The position numbers were made by a program, and so were the translations under genes. A stretch of DNA of 16,839 bases from Limnohabitans sp. (lineage in GTDB: Bacteria > Pseudomonadota > Gammaproteobacteria > Burkholderiales > Burkholderiaceae_C), in assembly GCA_021731425.1 (NCBI GenBank), contig JAKFXJ010000107.1, positions 1 to 16,839 on the forward strand. The letters run 5' to 3'. The stretch's first letter is position 1, and each line of letters starts with the position of its first letter. Below, piece after piece: positions 1 to 7,123 of the stretch. Under the pieces are notes generated by a model, which made no database searches, was not told where the DNA came from, and was given only the letters and a program-made list of their open reading frames with translations.

Positions 1-9
1 CAAGGTCAT
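1..9 (-). CDS. Possible start of a minus-strand gene running off the left edge
   Basis: Reading the minus strand, an ATG lies at 9-7, followed by ACC and TTG before the window ends. A GGAAG sequence sits 7 bases upstream of that ATG, a good ribosome-binding spacing. The ATG comes 57 bases after the stop of the DUF502 gene on the same strand, so it would be the next gene of that operon. In several proteobacteria the gene after DUF502 is aspS, but the three visible codons (Met-Thr-Leu) do not match the usual aspS start, so I do not name it. Only three codons are visible and the call rests on the ribosome-binding site and position. Confidence 0.35.
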
Positions 10-66
10 GGTGAATCTTCCAAGCAAGGGGAATGCGCAGTTTAAGGCGCAGCGCTTGGCGGGCTG

Positions 67-666
67 TCACACAGGATCAGCGGGATTTTTGGTATTGCCC
101 ATCCAGGCTGTCAGGGACGAGCGCATGGCTTCCTCCACCGACATGTCCAGCACCTGCACCCATTCGCGCGGCACAAACACCGTGTAGCCACCGATCATGT
201 AACCCATGGGCAGGTAGACCGCGATGTGTTGGCGCGTCTGTGCGTCCAGCGGCAGGTCGGAGAGGTTTTGGCGCGTGACCAGACCGATGATGGACAGCTC
301 GCTGTCAGGCTTTTTCAAAAGCACCACCTGCTGCGCATCGCGCTCGTGGGGTGCAAAGTAATCGGCAAAACTTTTGAGCGAGGAATAAATGCTTTTGACC
401 AGTGGCAGATTGGTGAAGGGCAACTCCACCCAACCGATCATCCGCTTCATGAAAGGCTGGGACACCAAAAAGCCCAACACCAGGATCAGTGCCGTGCCCA
501 GCACAATACCCAGTCCCGGCAGATAGAAGTCGCCCGTGAAGGGGCGCAGCACGCTCATGGCCGAGCCCTCGACCCAGGTGACAAACAAATAAAGCACGTA
601 GACCGTGAGCCCGACCGGCAAAAAAGTGATCAGGCCGCGGAAAAAATAGGCGTAAAGGCGTTTCAT
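67..666 (-). CDS. DUF502 family inner-membrane protein
   Basis: Encodes a 199-residue protein of the DUF502 family (PF04367), whose molecular function is not established. What I see: a short basic N-terminus (MKRLYAYFFRG), a hydrophobic segment at about residues 8-32, a second at about 48-70 containing GLGIVLGTALILVLGFLV, then a soluble domain with the family-typical features PLVKSIYSSLKSFADYF and YLPMGYMIGGYTVFVPREWV. The length is normal for the family. The first ATG has no clear Shine-Dalgarno sequence. It is divergent from aroG with about 120 bases between them, so the two probably have separate promoters in that gap. A possible downstream gene begins at position 9. Family assignment is confident; role is unknown. 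Confidence 0.88.
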   Translation of the reverse strand: MKRLYAYFFRGLITFLPVGLTVYVLYLFVTWVEGSAMSVLRPFTGDFYLPGLGIVLGTALILVLGFLVSQPFMKRMIGWVELPFTNLPLVKSIYSSLKSFADYFAPHERDAQQVVLLKKPDSELSIIGLVTRQNLSDLPLDAQTRQHIAVYLPMGYMIGGYTVFVPREWVQVLDMSVEEAMRSSLTAWMGNTKNPADPV

Positions 667-734
667 GAGGTCGATTGTGACCGCGCCGCAAAGGGCCGGA
701 AGAGGCAGGGTAAATGGCCGGACAAAGCCGCTTT

Positions 735-740
735 TATACT
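735..740 (+). promoter_or_regulatory. Candidate -10 element for aroG
   Basis: TATACT lies 47 bases before the aroG ATG in the divergent DUF502-aroG gap and matches five of six bases of the sigma-70 -10 consensus. No convincing -35 element occurs 16-18 bases upstream (the sequence there is around AAATGG), so this is a weak prediction based on the -10 match and position only. Confidence 0.3.
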
Positions 741-787
741 GGGCTGAGTTGCCCAGTTCACACCGCCTAGCTCTTCAAACGAACACC

Positions 788-1870
788 ATGCTTTCCACCC
801 AAGACAAAACCCGCATCGACGACACCCGCATTGCCTCGGTGCGCCCTCTCATGACACCCGCGCTGCTGGAAGAGCGTCTGCCCGCATCGCCCGCGCACCT
901 GGCGCTGGTGGAGCGCTCGCGCCAAGACATCTCGAAGGTTCTGCAAGGCCAAGACGACCGCCTCGTTGTGGTGGTCGGGCCCTGCTCGATCCACGATCAC
1001 GACCAGGCCATCGCCTACGCCAAGCTGCTCAAGGCCGAGGCGGACAAACACGCCAAAGACCTGCACATCGTCATGCGTGTGTACTTTGAAAAACCCCGCA
1101 CCACCGTGGGCTGGAAGGGCTACATCAACGACCCGCACCTGGACGGCAGCTTCGCCATGAACCAGGGCCTGAAGATGGCCCGCAAACTGTTGCTGGACAT
1201 CCTGGACTTAGGCCTGCCTGTGGCCACCGAGTTTCTGGATTTGCTCAGCCCGCAGTACATCAGCGACTTGGTCACTTGGGGGGCGATTGGCGCCCGCACG
1301 ACTGAGAGCCAAAGCCACCGCCAGCTGGCCAGCGGCCTGTCGTGTCCGGTGGGCTTCAAGAACGGCACCGATGGCGGCGTCAAGGTCGCGGCCGATGCGG
1401 TGGTGGCTGCCAAGGCCCCACACGCCTTCATGGGCATGACCAAGATGGGGCAAGCTGCGATCTTCGAGACGCGTGGCAACCAGGACGTGCACATCATCTT
1501 GCGCGGTGGCAAGACCCCCAACTACGCGGCCGCCGATGTGGACGCGGCCTGCAAAGCGCTGGAGGCATCGGGCATCGCGCCGCAGGTCATGGTGGACGTG
1601 TCGCACGCCAACAGCAGCAAACAACACGCCAAACAGATCGAGGTGTCCCACGATGTGGCCGCGCAGGTGGCAGGCGGGGACCGCCGCATCATGGGCCTGA
1701 TGATCGAGAGCCACCTGAACGAAGGTCGGCAAGACTTGAAAGAAGGCCAGCCGCTGGCACATGGCGTGTCGATCACAGACGCCTGCATCAGCTTTGCGCA
1801 AACGGTGCCTGTGCTGGATGCGTTGGCGCAGGCGGTGCAACAGCGGCGCTTCATCTGCGCTCAGGCCTGA
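788..1870 (+). CDS. aroG: 3-deoxy-7-phosphoheptulonate (DAHP) synthase, class I AroG/F/H type
   Basis: Catalyses the first step of the shikimate pathway, condensing phosphoenolpyruvate with erythrose 4-phosphate to DAHP in the cytoplasm. The 360-residue length fits the class I AroG/F/H family. Hallmarks in order: VVVGPCSIHD (60-70), MRVYFEKPRTTVGWKGY (96-112), GARTTESQ (168-175), FKNGTDGG (190-197), ILRGG (237-241). The metal ligands known from E. coli AroG (C61, H268, E302, D326) correspond to C66, H273, E307 and D331, each offset by five. The frame is open further upstream, but residues before MLSTQDKTRI have no family similarity, so I chose the ATG at 788. It lacks an obvious Shine-Dalgarno sequence. 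Which aromatic amino acid inhibits it cannot be read safely from sequence. It is convergent with the hydrolase gene downstream, only 30 bases away. Confidence 0.96.
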   Translation: MLSTQDKTRIDDTRIASVRPLMTPALLEERLPASPAHLALVERSRQDISKVLQGQDDRLVVVVGPCSIHDHDQAIAYAKLLKAEADKHAKDLHIVMRVYFEKPRTTVGWKGYINDPHLDGSFAMNQGLKMARKLLLDILDLGLPVATEFLDLLSPQYISDLVTWGAIGARTTESQSHRQLASGLSCPVGFKNGTDGGVKVAADAVVAAKAPHAFMGMTKMGQAAIFETRGNQDVHIILRGGKTPNYAAADVDAACKALEASGIAPQVMVDVSHANSSKQHAKQIEVSHDVAAQVAGGDRRIMGLMIESHLNEGRQDLKEGQPLAHGVSITDACISFAQTVPVLDALAQAVQQRRFICAQA

Positions 1871-1908
1871 AGGGCTGAGCGCAGGACGCTGCTGTGCAGG
1901 TCAGCCCT
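1857..1908. repeat. Two overlapping perfect inverted repeats at the aroG stop / convergent junction
   Basis: GCGCTCAG (1857-1864) pairs with CTGAGCGC (1875-1882) across a 10-base loop that contains the aroG stop codon. AGGGCTGA (1871-1878) pairs with TCAGCCCT (1901-1908) across a 22-base loop and reaches into the end of the convergent hydrolase gene. The two stems share bases 1875-1878, so they are mutually exclusive. Neither is followed by a U-tract on either strand, so neither is a standard intrinsic terminator. They may slow or separate the two converging transcripts, or may simply reflect GC-rich sequence. Confidence 0.4.
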
Positions 1909-2761
1909 GCTGCGGCGTCAGGAGAAAGTCCAGGACCATGCGATTGAAAGCGTCGGGCTGTTCACGTGTCACGCCATGGCCCGCGCCCTCAATCCAGGCA
2001 TGGCGGGCTTGCGGAAGGGCTGCGCAAACGTTGTTGAAGATGGCCCTGTGCACAGGCTGGGTTTGCTGTCCGGCCAACAGCAGCATCGGCATGGTGAGCT
2101 GGGCCAGCTGAAGCGGGCTCAGCAGCGGGAACTCGTCACTGGAAAGTGCCAGCATTTTCAGGGCCCGCAGGTTTTGCAGGCGACGCGCCATGGCTTCGCC
2201 TGTGTTGACCGCCGAGCGCCCGCCGTTGATGCCGCCGGTCATGATCTGTGCGGCGCGTTCATCATCGCCAGCCTGGAACGCCGCGTTGGCGGGTTCGATC
2301 ACTTCACGCCGAAAGGCGTTGGCCACGGCCTGCCCTTGGGGGGTGTGGCTGGCGTACTTCATCATGGGCGGCTCGACCGCCACCAAGGCCTTAACCCGAT
2401 GCGGGGCCTGAACAGCCAGTGCCAGCGCTGTGAAGCCACCGTAAGAACTGCCAACCAAGATGGCACTTTCTATCTCCATGGCGTCCATCAACAGTGACAA
2501 GTCCAGCGCCTCATGCAGGGCACCGTGGTCTGGCGATGCCATATCGTTGTGGTTGGGAAAGCTGTAGCGCCGGCTGTAGCTGATGCAGTCAAAGTGCGGC
2601 ATGAAGGTGGGCCACTGGGCCGCCCAGGAGCGCCAGTCGCCCATGGCCCCGTGAATGAAAATCAGGGGCGTGCCGCGGCCCTCGCGCACGGTGTGCAGCT
2701 GCACACCGTTGGGCAAGGCCCAGGCGTGCGGCGAGAGGGTTTCAAAATCATTCATGCCCAT
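1901..2761 (-). CDS. Alpha/beta hydrolase, cytoplasmic
   Basis: A 286-residue alpha/beta-hydrolase-fold protein without a signal peptide; the substrate is unknown. I see the oxyanion-loop HG at residues 37-38, the nucleophile elbow G104-S-S-Y-G108 with Ser106, and the catalytic His262 in GAGHGV. The position after the seventh strand, where an Asp usually stands, reads AGQQTQP and has no acid; Glu130 after the sixth strand (VAVEPP) may be the third catalytic residue (inference). The ATG at 2761 overlaps the stop of the Bug gene by one base (TGATG), implying translational coupling; an ATG two codons later is an alternative. It is the last gene of the esterase-Bug-hydrolase operon, so a role downstream of the exported esterase, such as ester or C-C bond hydrolysis, is reasonable but unproven. 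Confidence 0.85.
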   Translation of the reverse strand: MGMNDFETLSPHAWALPNGVQLHTVREGRGTPLIFIHGAMGDWRSWAAQWPTFMPHFDCISYSRRYSFPNHNDMASPDHGALHEALDLSLLMDAMEIESAILVGSSYGGFTALALAVQAPHRVKALVAVEPPMMKYASHTPQGQAVANAFRREVIEPANAAFQAGDDERAAQIMTGGINGGRSAVNTGEAMARRLQNLRALKMLALSSDEFPLLSPLQLAQLTMPMLLLAGQQTQPVHRAIFNNVCAALPQARHAWIEGAGHGVTREQPDAFNRMVLDFLLTPQQG

Positions 2762-3753
2762 CAGCTCGGCTTGATGCCTAGTTTTCTGACCAAATCACGC
2801 GTTCTGTCCCGCTCCACCTTCAGGAAAGCCTGCAAGGATTCGCGGGTGCTGTACGTTGCTGGCGGGAACATGCCGAATTCATCGAGCCGGGCTTTCAACC
2901 CTGCTTGCGTTTTGGCCTGTGCCCAGACCTTCGCGAGCGCTTCTAGGATGGGAGTCGGCGTCCCCTGAGGGGCAAACAACATGATCCAGCCCAAATTTTC
3001 AAATCCGGGCGCTGTTTCATGCACCGAGGGTACGGTGGGTAAAGCGCTCATGCGTTCCTTGGAGGAGACCGCGATGATTTTGAGTTTGCCGGATTGAACG
3101 TGGGGCTTGGCCACGTTGGGCGCTGAAAACATCAGCTGCACTTGTCCGGCGAGCAAATCAACCATGGCGGGTTGATCGCCTCGATAAGGCACATGGGTCA
3201 ACTCGATGCCAGTGTGTCCCGCAAAGGCCTCCATGCAGAAATGCCCTGCCGAGCCGTTGCCCCCCGACCCGTAATTGAGGGTGTTGGGTTTGGCTTTGGC
3301 CAGGGCAATCAGCTCTGCAACATTGCTGACCGGCACCGATGGATGTACCGACAGCGTGAACGCTCCCGCACCCAGCATCGTCACGGGCACAAAATCCTTT
3401 TCTGGGTCGTAGTCCAGCTTGGCCAGTAAATGCGGCGCATTCACCATTGCCGTCGGGGCACCGGACATCAGGGTGTAGCCATCTCCCCCGGCTTTGGCCG
3501 CCATGCCCGCAGCCAGCGCGCCCACGGCACCGGGTTTGTTGTCCACCACAAAGGGTTGACCCAGCGCTGCGCCAGCAGCATCTGCAAAAGTCCTGGCCAG
3601 AAAGTCCGAGGGGCCGCCCGGGGCTGCACCCACCAGGACCCTGACGGGTTTGTTGGGGTAGGCCTGCGCCCAGCTCCAGGGCATGGTCCCCATGGCCACC
3701 GCCGCCACCGCCATGTCGCGCAACCAGATGCGACGCTCGTGCTGGTCAATCAT
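2761..3753 (-). CDS. Bug-family (TctC-like) periplasmic solute-binding protein
   Basis: A 330-residue extracytoplasmic binding protein of the Bug/TctC family (PF03401). Such proteins bind small, often carboxylated, solutes in the periplasm and may feed tripartite tricarboxylate transporters. Seen: a signal peptide with a twin-arginine-like motif (ERRIWLRD, residues 6-13), likely cleaved after WAQA (about residue 31); YPNKPVRVLVGAAPGGPSD (32-50), a family signature; VDNKPGAVG (70-78); GSGGNGSAGH (162-171); THVPYRGDQPAM (186-197). The frame is open 92 codons further upstream, but the ATG at 3753 has AGGAG at good spacing and begins directly before the signal peptide. It lies 80 bases after the esterase gene and overlaps the hydrolase start. 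No TctA or TctB genes are in the window, so a transporter would be encoded elsewhere. The ligand is perhaps an acid released by the esterase (inference). Confidence 0.93.
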   Translation of the reverse strand: MIDQHERRIWLRDMAVAAVAMGTMPWSWAQAYPNKPVRVLVGAAPGGPSDFLARTFADAAGAALGQPFVVDNKPGAVGALAAGMAAKAGGDGYTLMSGAPTAMVNAPHLLAKLDYDPEKDFVPVTMLGAGAFTLSVHPSVPVSNVAELIALAKAKPNTLNYGSGGNGSAGHFCMEAFAGHTGIELTHVPYRGDQPAMVDLLAGQVQLMFSAPNVAKPHVQSGKLKIIAVSSKERMSALPTVPSVHETAPGFENLGWIMLFAPQGTPTPILEALAKVWAQAKTQAGLKARLDEFGMFPPATYSTRESLQAFLKVERDRTRDLVRKLGIKPS

Positions 3754-3833
3754 GTGTGTCTCCTGTAGATGATGAATTGTCCTGTGGTCATGGCTGCATG
3801 GCCATCGGCACGGGTTGAAACGCAGGTGCTTTT

Positions 3834-5528
3834 TTACTTTTCGCAGGCGAAGCTGCTGGCGATTTCCTTGTCGCCCGATTTGTAGCGAGCTTTCAGAGGA
3901 TAAGGACACAGGGGCCGTGTGCGCCCGGCACTCCAATCGCTGGGCAGATCGCTGTTGACCCCTCCTGCGTTGCCCGCGCCGCGTGCTGTGGCCACCATCG
4001 CGTCGGGCGCCTTGCCAAATTCCACCCAATCCACCAAGGCCGATAAAGCGTCAAACTGGTCCGTGGCCGGTCCACCGCGCGAGTGACCCATGCCAGGGAC
4101 TCGGAAAAGGCGAACAAAGCGGTTGGCTGTGAAGCCGGACTCGGCGTCGAGTGCGTCGTACCAGGCCGTGGTGTCATCGACTGAAAAAACAGGATCGGCA
4201 TTGCCATGGAAGACGATCATCTTGGCACCCCGATCCCGCATGGCATTGAGTTTTGTCGGGTTGGGCGGGGTCATGAATGACATTGCACTTTCGGCATACA
4301 GGCCTGACGTCGCAAAAATCCTGGGGGCGTCGACATCCATGTTGAAATTCAGCGCGTAACTGAGCGTGTCACCCATGATGCTGGCGCTGGCAGGGGGTGA
4401 CGAGAAGATGAAAGCCACCGCCACCGGATCGCGCGTGGCACCGACAGAGTTCTTGAATTTCCAGTCGGCCCATCCGCTGGTGCGCATGCCCGGGTCGTAG
4501 GGCCAGCCGGCGTACAGCAATTCACCCTTGCTGTTGCGAGCCCCGGTCATGACCTGGTTGAAGGCGTTTTTCTGCTCGGCGCTCAGACAGGTGCCATCAC
4601 GCACGCTGCTGCAGGTGGGGACATCCGGCTGCAGGTCAAAGGCACGTCGGCATGCCTCGACATCTTCAACCAAGCCATCGGCGACGCCATCGAGCTGATC
4701 GCACCGCGCCAGCACAGCCGTTGCCACCATCCTGCGCTCGGTCGCATTGAAGCCGGTTTCCAGGTTGGTGCGCTCGGTGGCGACCTTGGCCCACTGCTGG
4801 GCGCCATACAGTTGGGCCACGGCCGCTTTGGGCAGATTGAAACCGGGTGACCCCGCCAGGTAGCCATCGAAGTCGTTGGCATAGCGGGCCGCGGCCACCA
4901 TGGCATGTCGGCCACCATTCGAGGTGCCGCCAATGTAGGACCTGTCGGGCAACTTGCCGTATGCGGCTTTGATCAAGTTTTTGGCCATGGCGGTCAAGGT
5001 GCCGACGGCTTGGTAGCCGTAATCCAGACGCGCTTGGGGATCCAGACCAAACAGCGGATTTTGCGCGGCACTGTGTCCGGCGTCGGAGCTGATGACGGCG
5101 AAGCCTTGTTGTAAAGCATGACGGAGCATGCCACCGCCGCTGAAATTGCCGACAGCAGGGGAGACCACGCCGTCTGTGCCGCCATTGCCCTGGTGCAGAA
5201 AGCGTCCGTTCCAATCTTTGGGTAGGCGCATCTCGAACTGAATGGCGTAATTTCGGCCGTCCACGCTGCTGACTCGAGGGTTCATCTTGCCAGTCACCAG
5301 GCAATGCTCGTTCACATCTGAACCGCCATTCTTCAGGGTTCCAGCAGACACCACGGACGCTGCACCGATGGTGGTCCCTGCATGGCTGAAGCTGTTGCTC
5401 AGGCCAGTACAACTGAGCAGCCCGGTACCTTGGGCGGCCGTGAGCTGAGGCAGATTCTCGTTGCCTCCACAGGCCACCAATCCAATGGTCGCCGCGAGGA
5501 TGCTTGCTGCAAGTGGTGTCCTAGTCAT
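3834..5528 (-). CDS. Tannase/feruloyl-esterase-family lipoprotein lacking the CS-D-HC cysteine pair
   Basis: A 564-residue protein of the tannase/feruloyl esterase family (PF07519), which also includes MHETase; members hydrolyse aromatic carboxylic esters. The signal peptide ends in a lipobox, LVAC at 17-20, so the mature protein is probably a lipoprotein with Cys20 as the lipidated residue. Glycine at +2 suggests the outer membrane by the E. coli rule. Catalytic residues inferred by motif: Ser203 in GGTSNGG, Asp445 in HGNADPVFS, His482 in PGMGHSRGG. The calcium-loop motif CDQLDGVADG (276-285) is intact. Most family members have Cys just before the Ser and just after the His, forming a disulfide; here these are Thr202 and Ser483. 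The ATG at 5528 is chosen because AGGAGA precedes it and the signal peptide follows directly; 34 upstream codons look non-coding. It is the first gene of a probable three-gene operon divergent from a LysR gene. Substrate unknown. Confidence 0.9.
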   Translation of the reverse strand: MTRTPLAASILAATIGLVACGGNENLPQLTAAQGTGLLSCTGLSNSFSHAGTTIGAASVVSAGTLKNGGSDVNEHCLVTGKMNPRVSSVDGRNYAIQFEMRLPKDWNGRFLHQGNGGTDGVVSPAVGNFSGGGMLRHALQQGFAVISSDAGHSAAQNPLFGLDPQARLDYGYQAVGTLTAMAKNLIKAAYGKLPDRSYIGGTSNGGRHAMVAAARYANDFDGYLAGSPGFNLPKAAVAQLYGAQQWAKVATERTNLETGFNATERRMVATAVLARCDQLDGVADGLVEDVEACRRAFDLQPDVPTCSSVRDGTCLSAEQKNAFNQVMTGARNSKGELLYAGWPYDPGMRTSGWADWKFKNSVGATRDPVAVAFIFSSPPASASIMGDTLSYALNFNMDVDAPRIFATSGLYAESAMSFMTPPNPTKLNAMRDRGAKMIVFHGNADPVFSVDDTTAWYDALDAESGFTANRFVRLFRVPGMGHSRGGPATDQFDALSALVDWVEFGKAPDAMVATARGAGNAGGVNSDLPSDWSAGRTRPLCPYPLKARYKSGDKEIASSFACEK

Positions 5529-5621
5529 GGTGGTCTCCTGAAGCCCCGGATGGGTGCGTTGCAATAAAAAATCATTGTGGGTGGTGAAGCGCACCAAGGG
5601 AAATAGAATCGGTGCCCCAGG

Positions 5622-5638
5622 TATAAGCATTCTTGATA
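5622..5638. promoter_or_regulatory. Candidate LysR-type operator in the divergent esterase-LysR gap
   Basis: TATAAGCATTCTTGATA is an imperfect dyad (TATAAG against TATCAAG) containing a T-N11-A spacing, as in LysR-family binding sites. It lies directly before the LysR ATG at 5640, in a 111-base divergent gap. A -10-like TAGAAT occurs at 5604-5609 on the plus strand without a good -35. LysR regulators commonly bind such gaps and control both directions, so autoregulation is plausible. The dyad is short and AT-rich, so chance occurrence is possible. Confidence 0.3.
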
Positions 5639-5639
5639 T

Positions 5640-6581
5640 ATGGCCGCCTCAGCTCTGGTTCTTCTCAACCGCCTTTTGGCGAAGGCCCGTTTTCGTCACT
5701 TGCAGGTGCTGGTGCGCCTGTCAGAGTTGGGCAGTGTCAAGCGCACGGCCGAGTCGATCGGCATGACCCAGCCGGCGGTAACGCAGTTGCTGGCCGATCT
5801 GGAGACCTTGCTGGAGGTGCAGCTCTTTCATCGACATGCCCGGGGTGTGATGCCCACCGCCGTTTGCCGCGACCTGCTGCCGCTGGCCCAGCAATCTCTG
5901 TCGGGCCTGAGTGCCACGGCCGAGGCCGTGGTCGATCGCGCACAGATGGGTCAAGGCGTGGTGCGCATCCTGGCCTCGACCGCTGCCATCAACGGTTTGC
6001 TGGTGCGTGCCTTGCCCGCGCTCAGCCAGCATTACCCCGGCATCCAGTTGCATGTGCAGGAGGCCGAGGTGCACGCGCAGTTTCAGGCCATCGCCCGGCA
6101 AGAGGTTGATCTCGGCCTGTGCCGCGAATCTGCAGTGATTCCGCAGGCCTGGACTTTTGTGCCGTTGATGGACGACGAGTTTCTGGTGGTCTGTGCGCCT
6201 GACCATCCGCTCGCCCGCAAAAAGACGGTGACCTGGCGCGACCTGGCCCAGGCCACTTGGCTGATCACCCCGGTCGACTCGGCCGCACGCCACAAACTTG
6301 ACGAGCTTTGCCAGAGGATGGGTGTGTCGGTCCGGCAAAGCCAGGTGATCACCCGCGTGACCTCGATGACCTGGGCCATGCTGCAGCAACAGACGCTGTT
6401 GACCCTGGTGCCCGCCAGCGTGTTCAGGCAGCTGCGCGATGCAGGTCAGGTGGTGGCCCTGCGCCTGCCGGAGCGTTTGCCATATGCACCGCTGGGCATG
6501 GTCCTGCCATTGCGCGATGTGGCCGTGGCGACCCGTACTGTGGCAGACTTTCTGCTCGCCCACTGCAACAGACGACCATGA
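5640..6581 (+). CDS. LysR-family transcriptional regulator
   Basis: A 313-residue LysR-type regulator. The N-terminal winged helix-turn-helix covers about residues 18-77 (RFRHLQVLVRLSELGSVKRT then AESIGMTQPAVTQLLADLE), and the rest is a periplasmic-binding-protein-like effector domain with typical stretches such as VDLGLCRES and DDEFLVVCAPDHPLA. The start is fixed: an in-frame TGA lies at 5634-5636, two codons before the ATG at 5640, and the helix-turn-helix begins soon after. No Shine-Dalgarno sequence precedes the ATG. It is divergent from the esterase operon and overlaps the DUF3237 gene by four bases (ATGA). By the usual LysR arrangement it most likely controls the divergent esterase-Bug-hydrolase operon in response to a pathway compound; the effector is unknown. 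Confidence 0.94.
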   Translation: MAASALVLLNRLLAKARFRHLQVLVRLSELGSVKRTAESIGMTQPAVTQLLADLETLLEVQLFHRHARGVMPTAVCRDLLPLAQQSLSGLSATAEAVVDRAQMGQGVVRILASTAAINGLLVRALPALSQHYPGIQLHVQEAEVHAQFQAIARQEVDLGLCRESAVIPQAWTFVPLMDDEFLVVCAPDHPLARKKTVTWRDLAQATWLITPVDSAARHKLDELCQRMGVSVRQSQVITRVTSMTWAMLQQQTLLTLVPASVFRQLRDAGQVVALRLPERLPYAPLGMVLPLRDVAVATRTVADFLLAHCNRRP

Positions 6582-7075
6582 ACCAGACCATCGACCCCTC
6601 CATTCTCGAAGCCAGGGCACTGGCTGCCCGCATGACCCCATTGGCCGTGCAGGCCCGTTTGGTCTGGCACGCGGCGGTCGATGTGGCCGAGCGGCAATCC
6701 TGGGGCCAGGGCCCGCGCGGTGAGCGCTGGAGTGTGCCCATCCTGGGAGGCTGGTTTTGGGGTGCCGAGGGTTTCGAGGCCTTGCACGGCGAAGTTTGTG
6801 CGGGTGGCGCCGACCGCCAGACCTTGCGCCACGATGGCATCAAGGAGCTCGATGCGCTTTATGAAATGCGCACCCACGACGGTGCCATGATCACCGTGCA
6901 CAACCAGGTGTTGATCGATGAAAGCGTACAACCTGAACGCTATGCACGTTCATGCATTCGTGTCACAGCGCCCGATGGCCCCCATGCCTGGCTCAACCGC
7001 CGGTTGTTTCTGGGAACACTGCAGTCCCTGCGGCCTGACCGCCAGGCGGTGCTGGTCCGTGCTTACATGCTCTGA
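6578..7075 (+). CDS. DUF3237 (UPF0311) family protein
   Basis: A 165-residue protein of the DUF3237 family (PF11578), a small beta-rich cytoplasmic family of unknown function. Family-like features are RWSVPILGGWFWGAEGFEAL (residues 50-69), the GGADRQTLRHDGIKELDALY stretch (76-95) and the MRTHDGAMITVHNQV stretch (97-111). There is no signal peptide or membrane segment. The ATG at 6578 overlaps the LysR stop in an ATGA junction, which implies co-transcription and translational coupling; the frame is open further upstream but only inside the LysR gene. DUF3237 genes occur beside aromatic and ester catabolic genes in related bacteria (recollection, not checked), which fits its position, but no reaction can be assigned. 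The 48 bases after its stop contain no clear terminator. Confidence 0.85.
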   Translation: MNQTIDPSILEARALAARMTPLAVQARLVWHAAVDVAERQSWGQGPRGERWSVPILGGWFWGAEGFEALHGEVCAGGADRQTLRHDGIKELDALYEMRTHDGAMITVHNQVLIDESVQPERYARSCIRVTAPDGPHAWLNRRLFLGTLQSLRPDRQAVLVRAYML

Positions 7076-7123
7076 AAAAACGTTCTGTTTTGATGGGGTG
7101 CCTTGATCGACCTTGGCGCTCCT

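Noticed and set aside
226..747. Open frame on the plus strand opposite the DUF502 gene
   Set aside because: No recognisable domain, rich in Gln, His and Arg as expected for the antisense of GC-rich coding sequence, and fully explained by the DUF502 gene on the other strand.
3790..3805. ATGGC-TGCATG-GCCAT hairpin between the esterase and Bug genes
   Set aside because: The stem is only five base pairs and no U-tract follows on the minus strand; not strong enough for an attenuator.
3754..4029. 92-codon N-terminal extension of the first Bug protein
   Set aside because: It overlaps the end of the esterase gene and has no similarity, while the ATG at 3753 has a good ribosome-binding site and directly starts the signal peptide.
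5721..6641. 306-codon minus-strand open frame opposite the LysR gene
   Set aside because: No domain similarity; the LysR frame has a complete helix-turn-helix and effector domain.
7076..7123. AT-rich AAAAC/GTTTT repeat after the DUF3237 stop as a terminator
   Set aside because: The five-base A/T-rich stem would be unstable, so I do not call it although a T-run exists on the minus strand.
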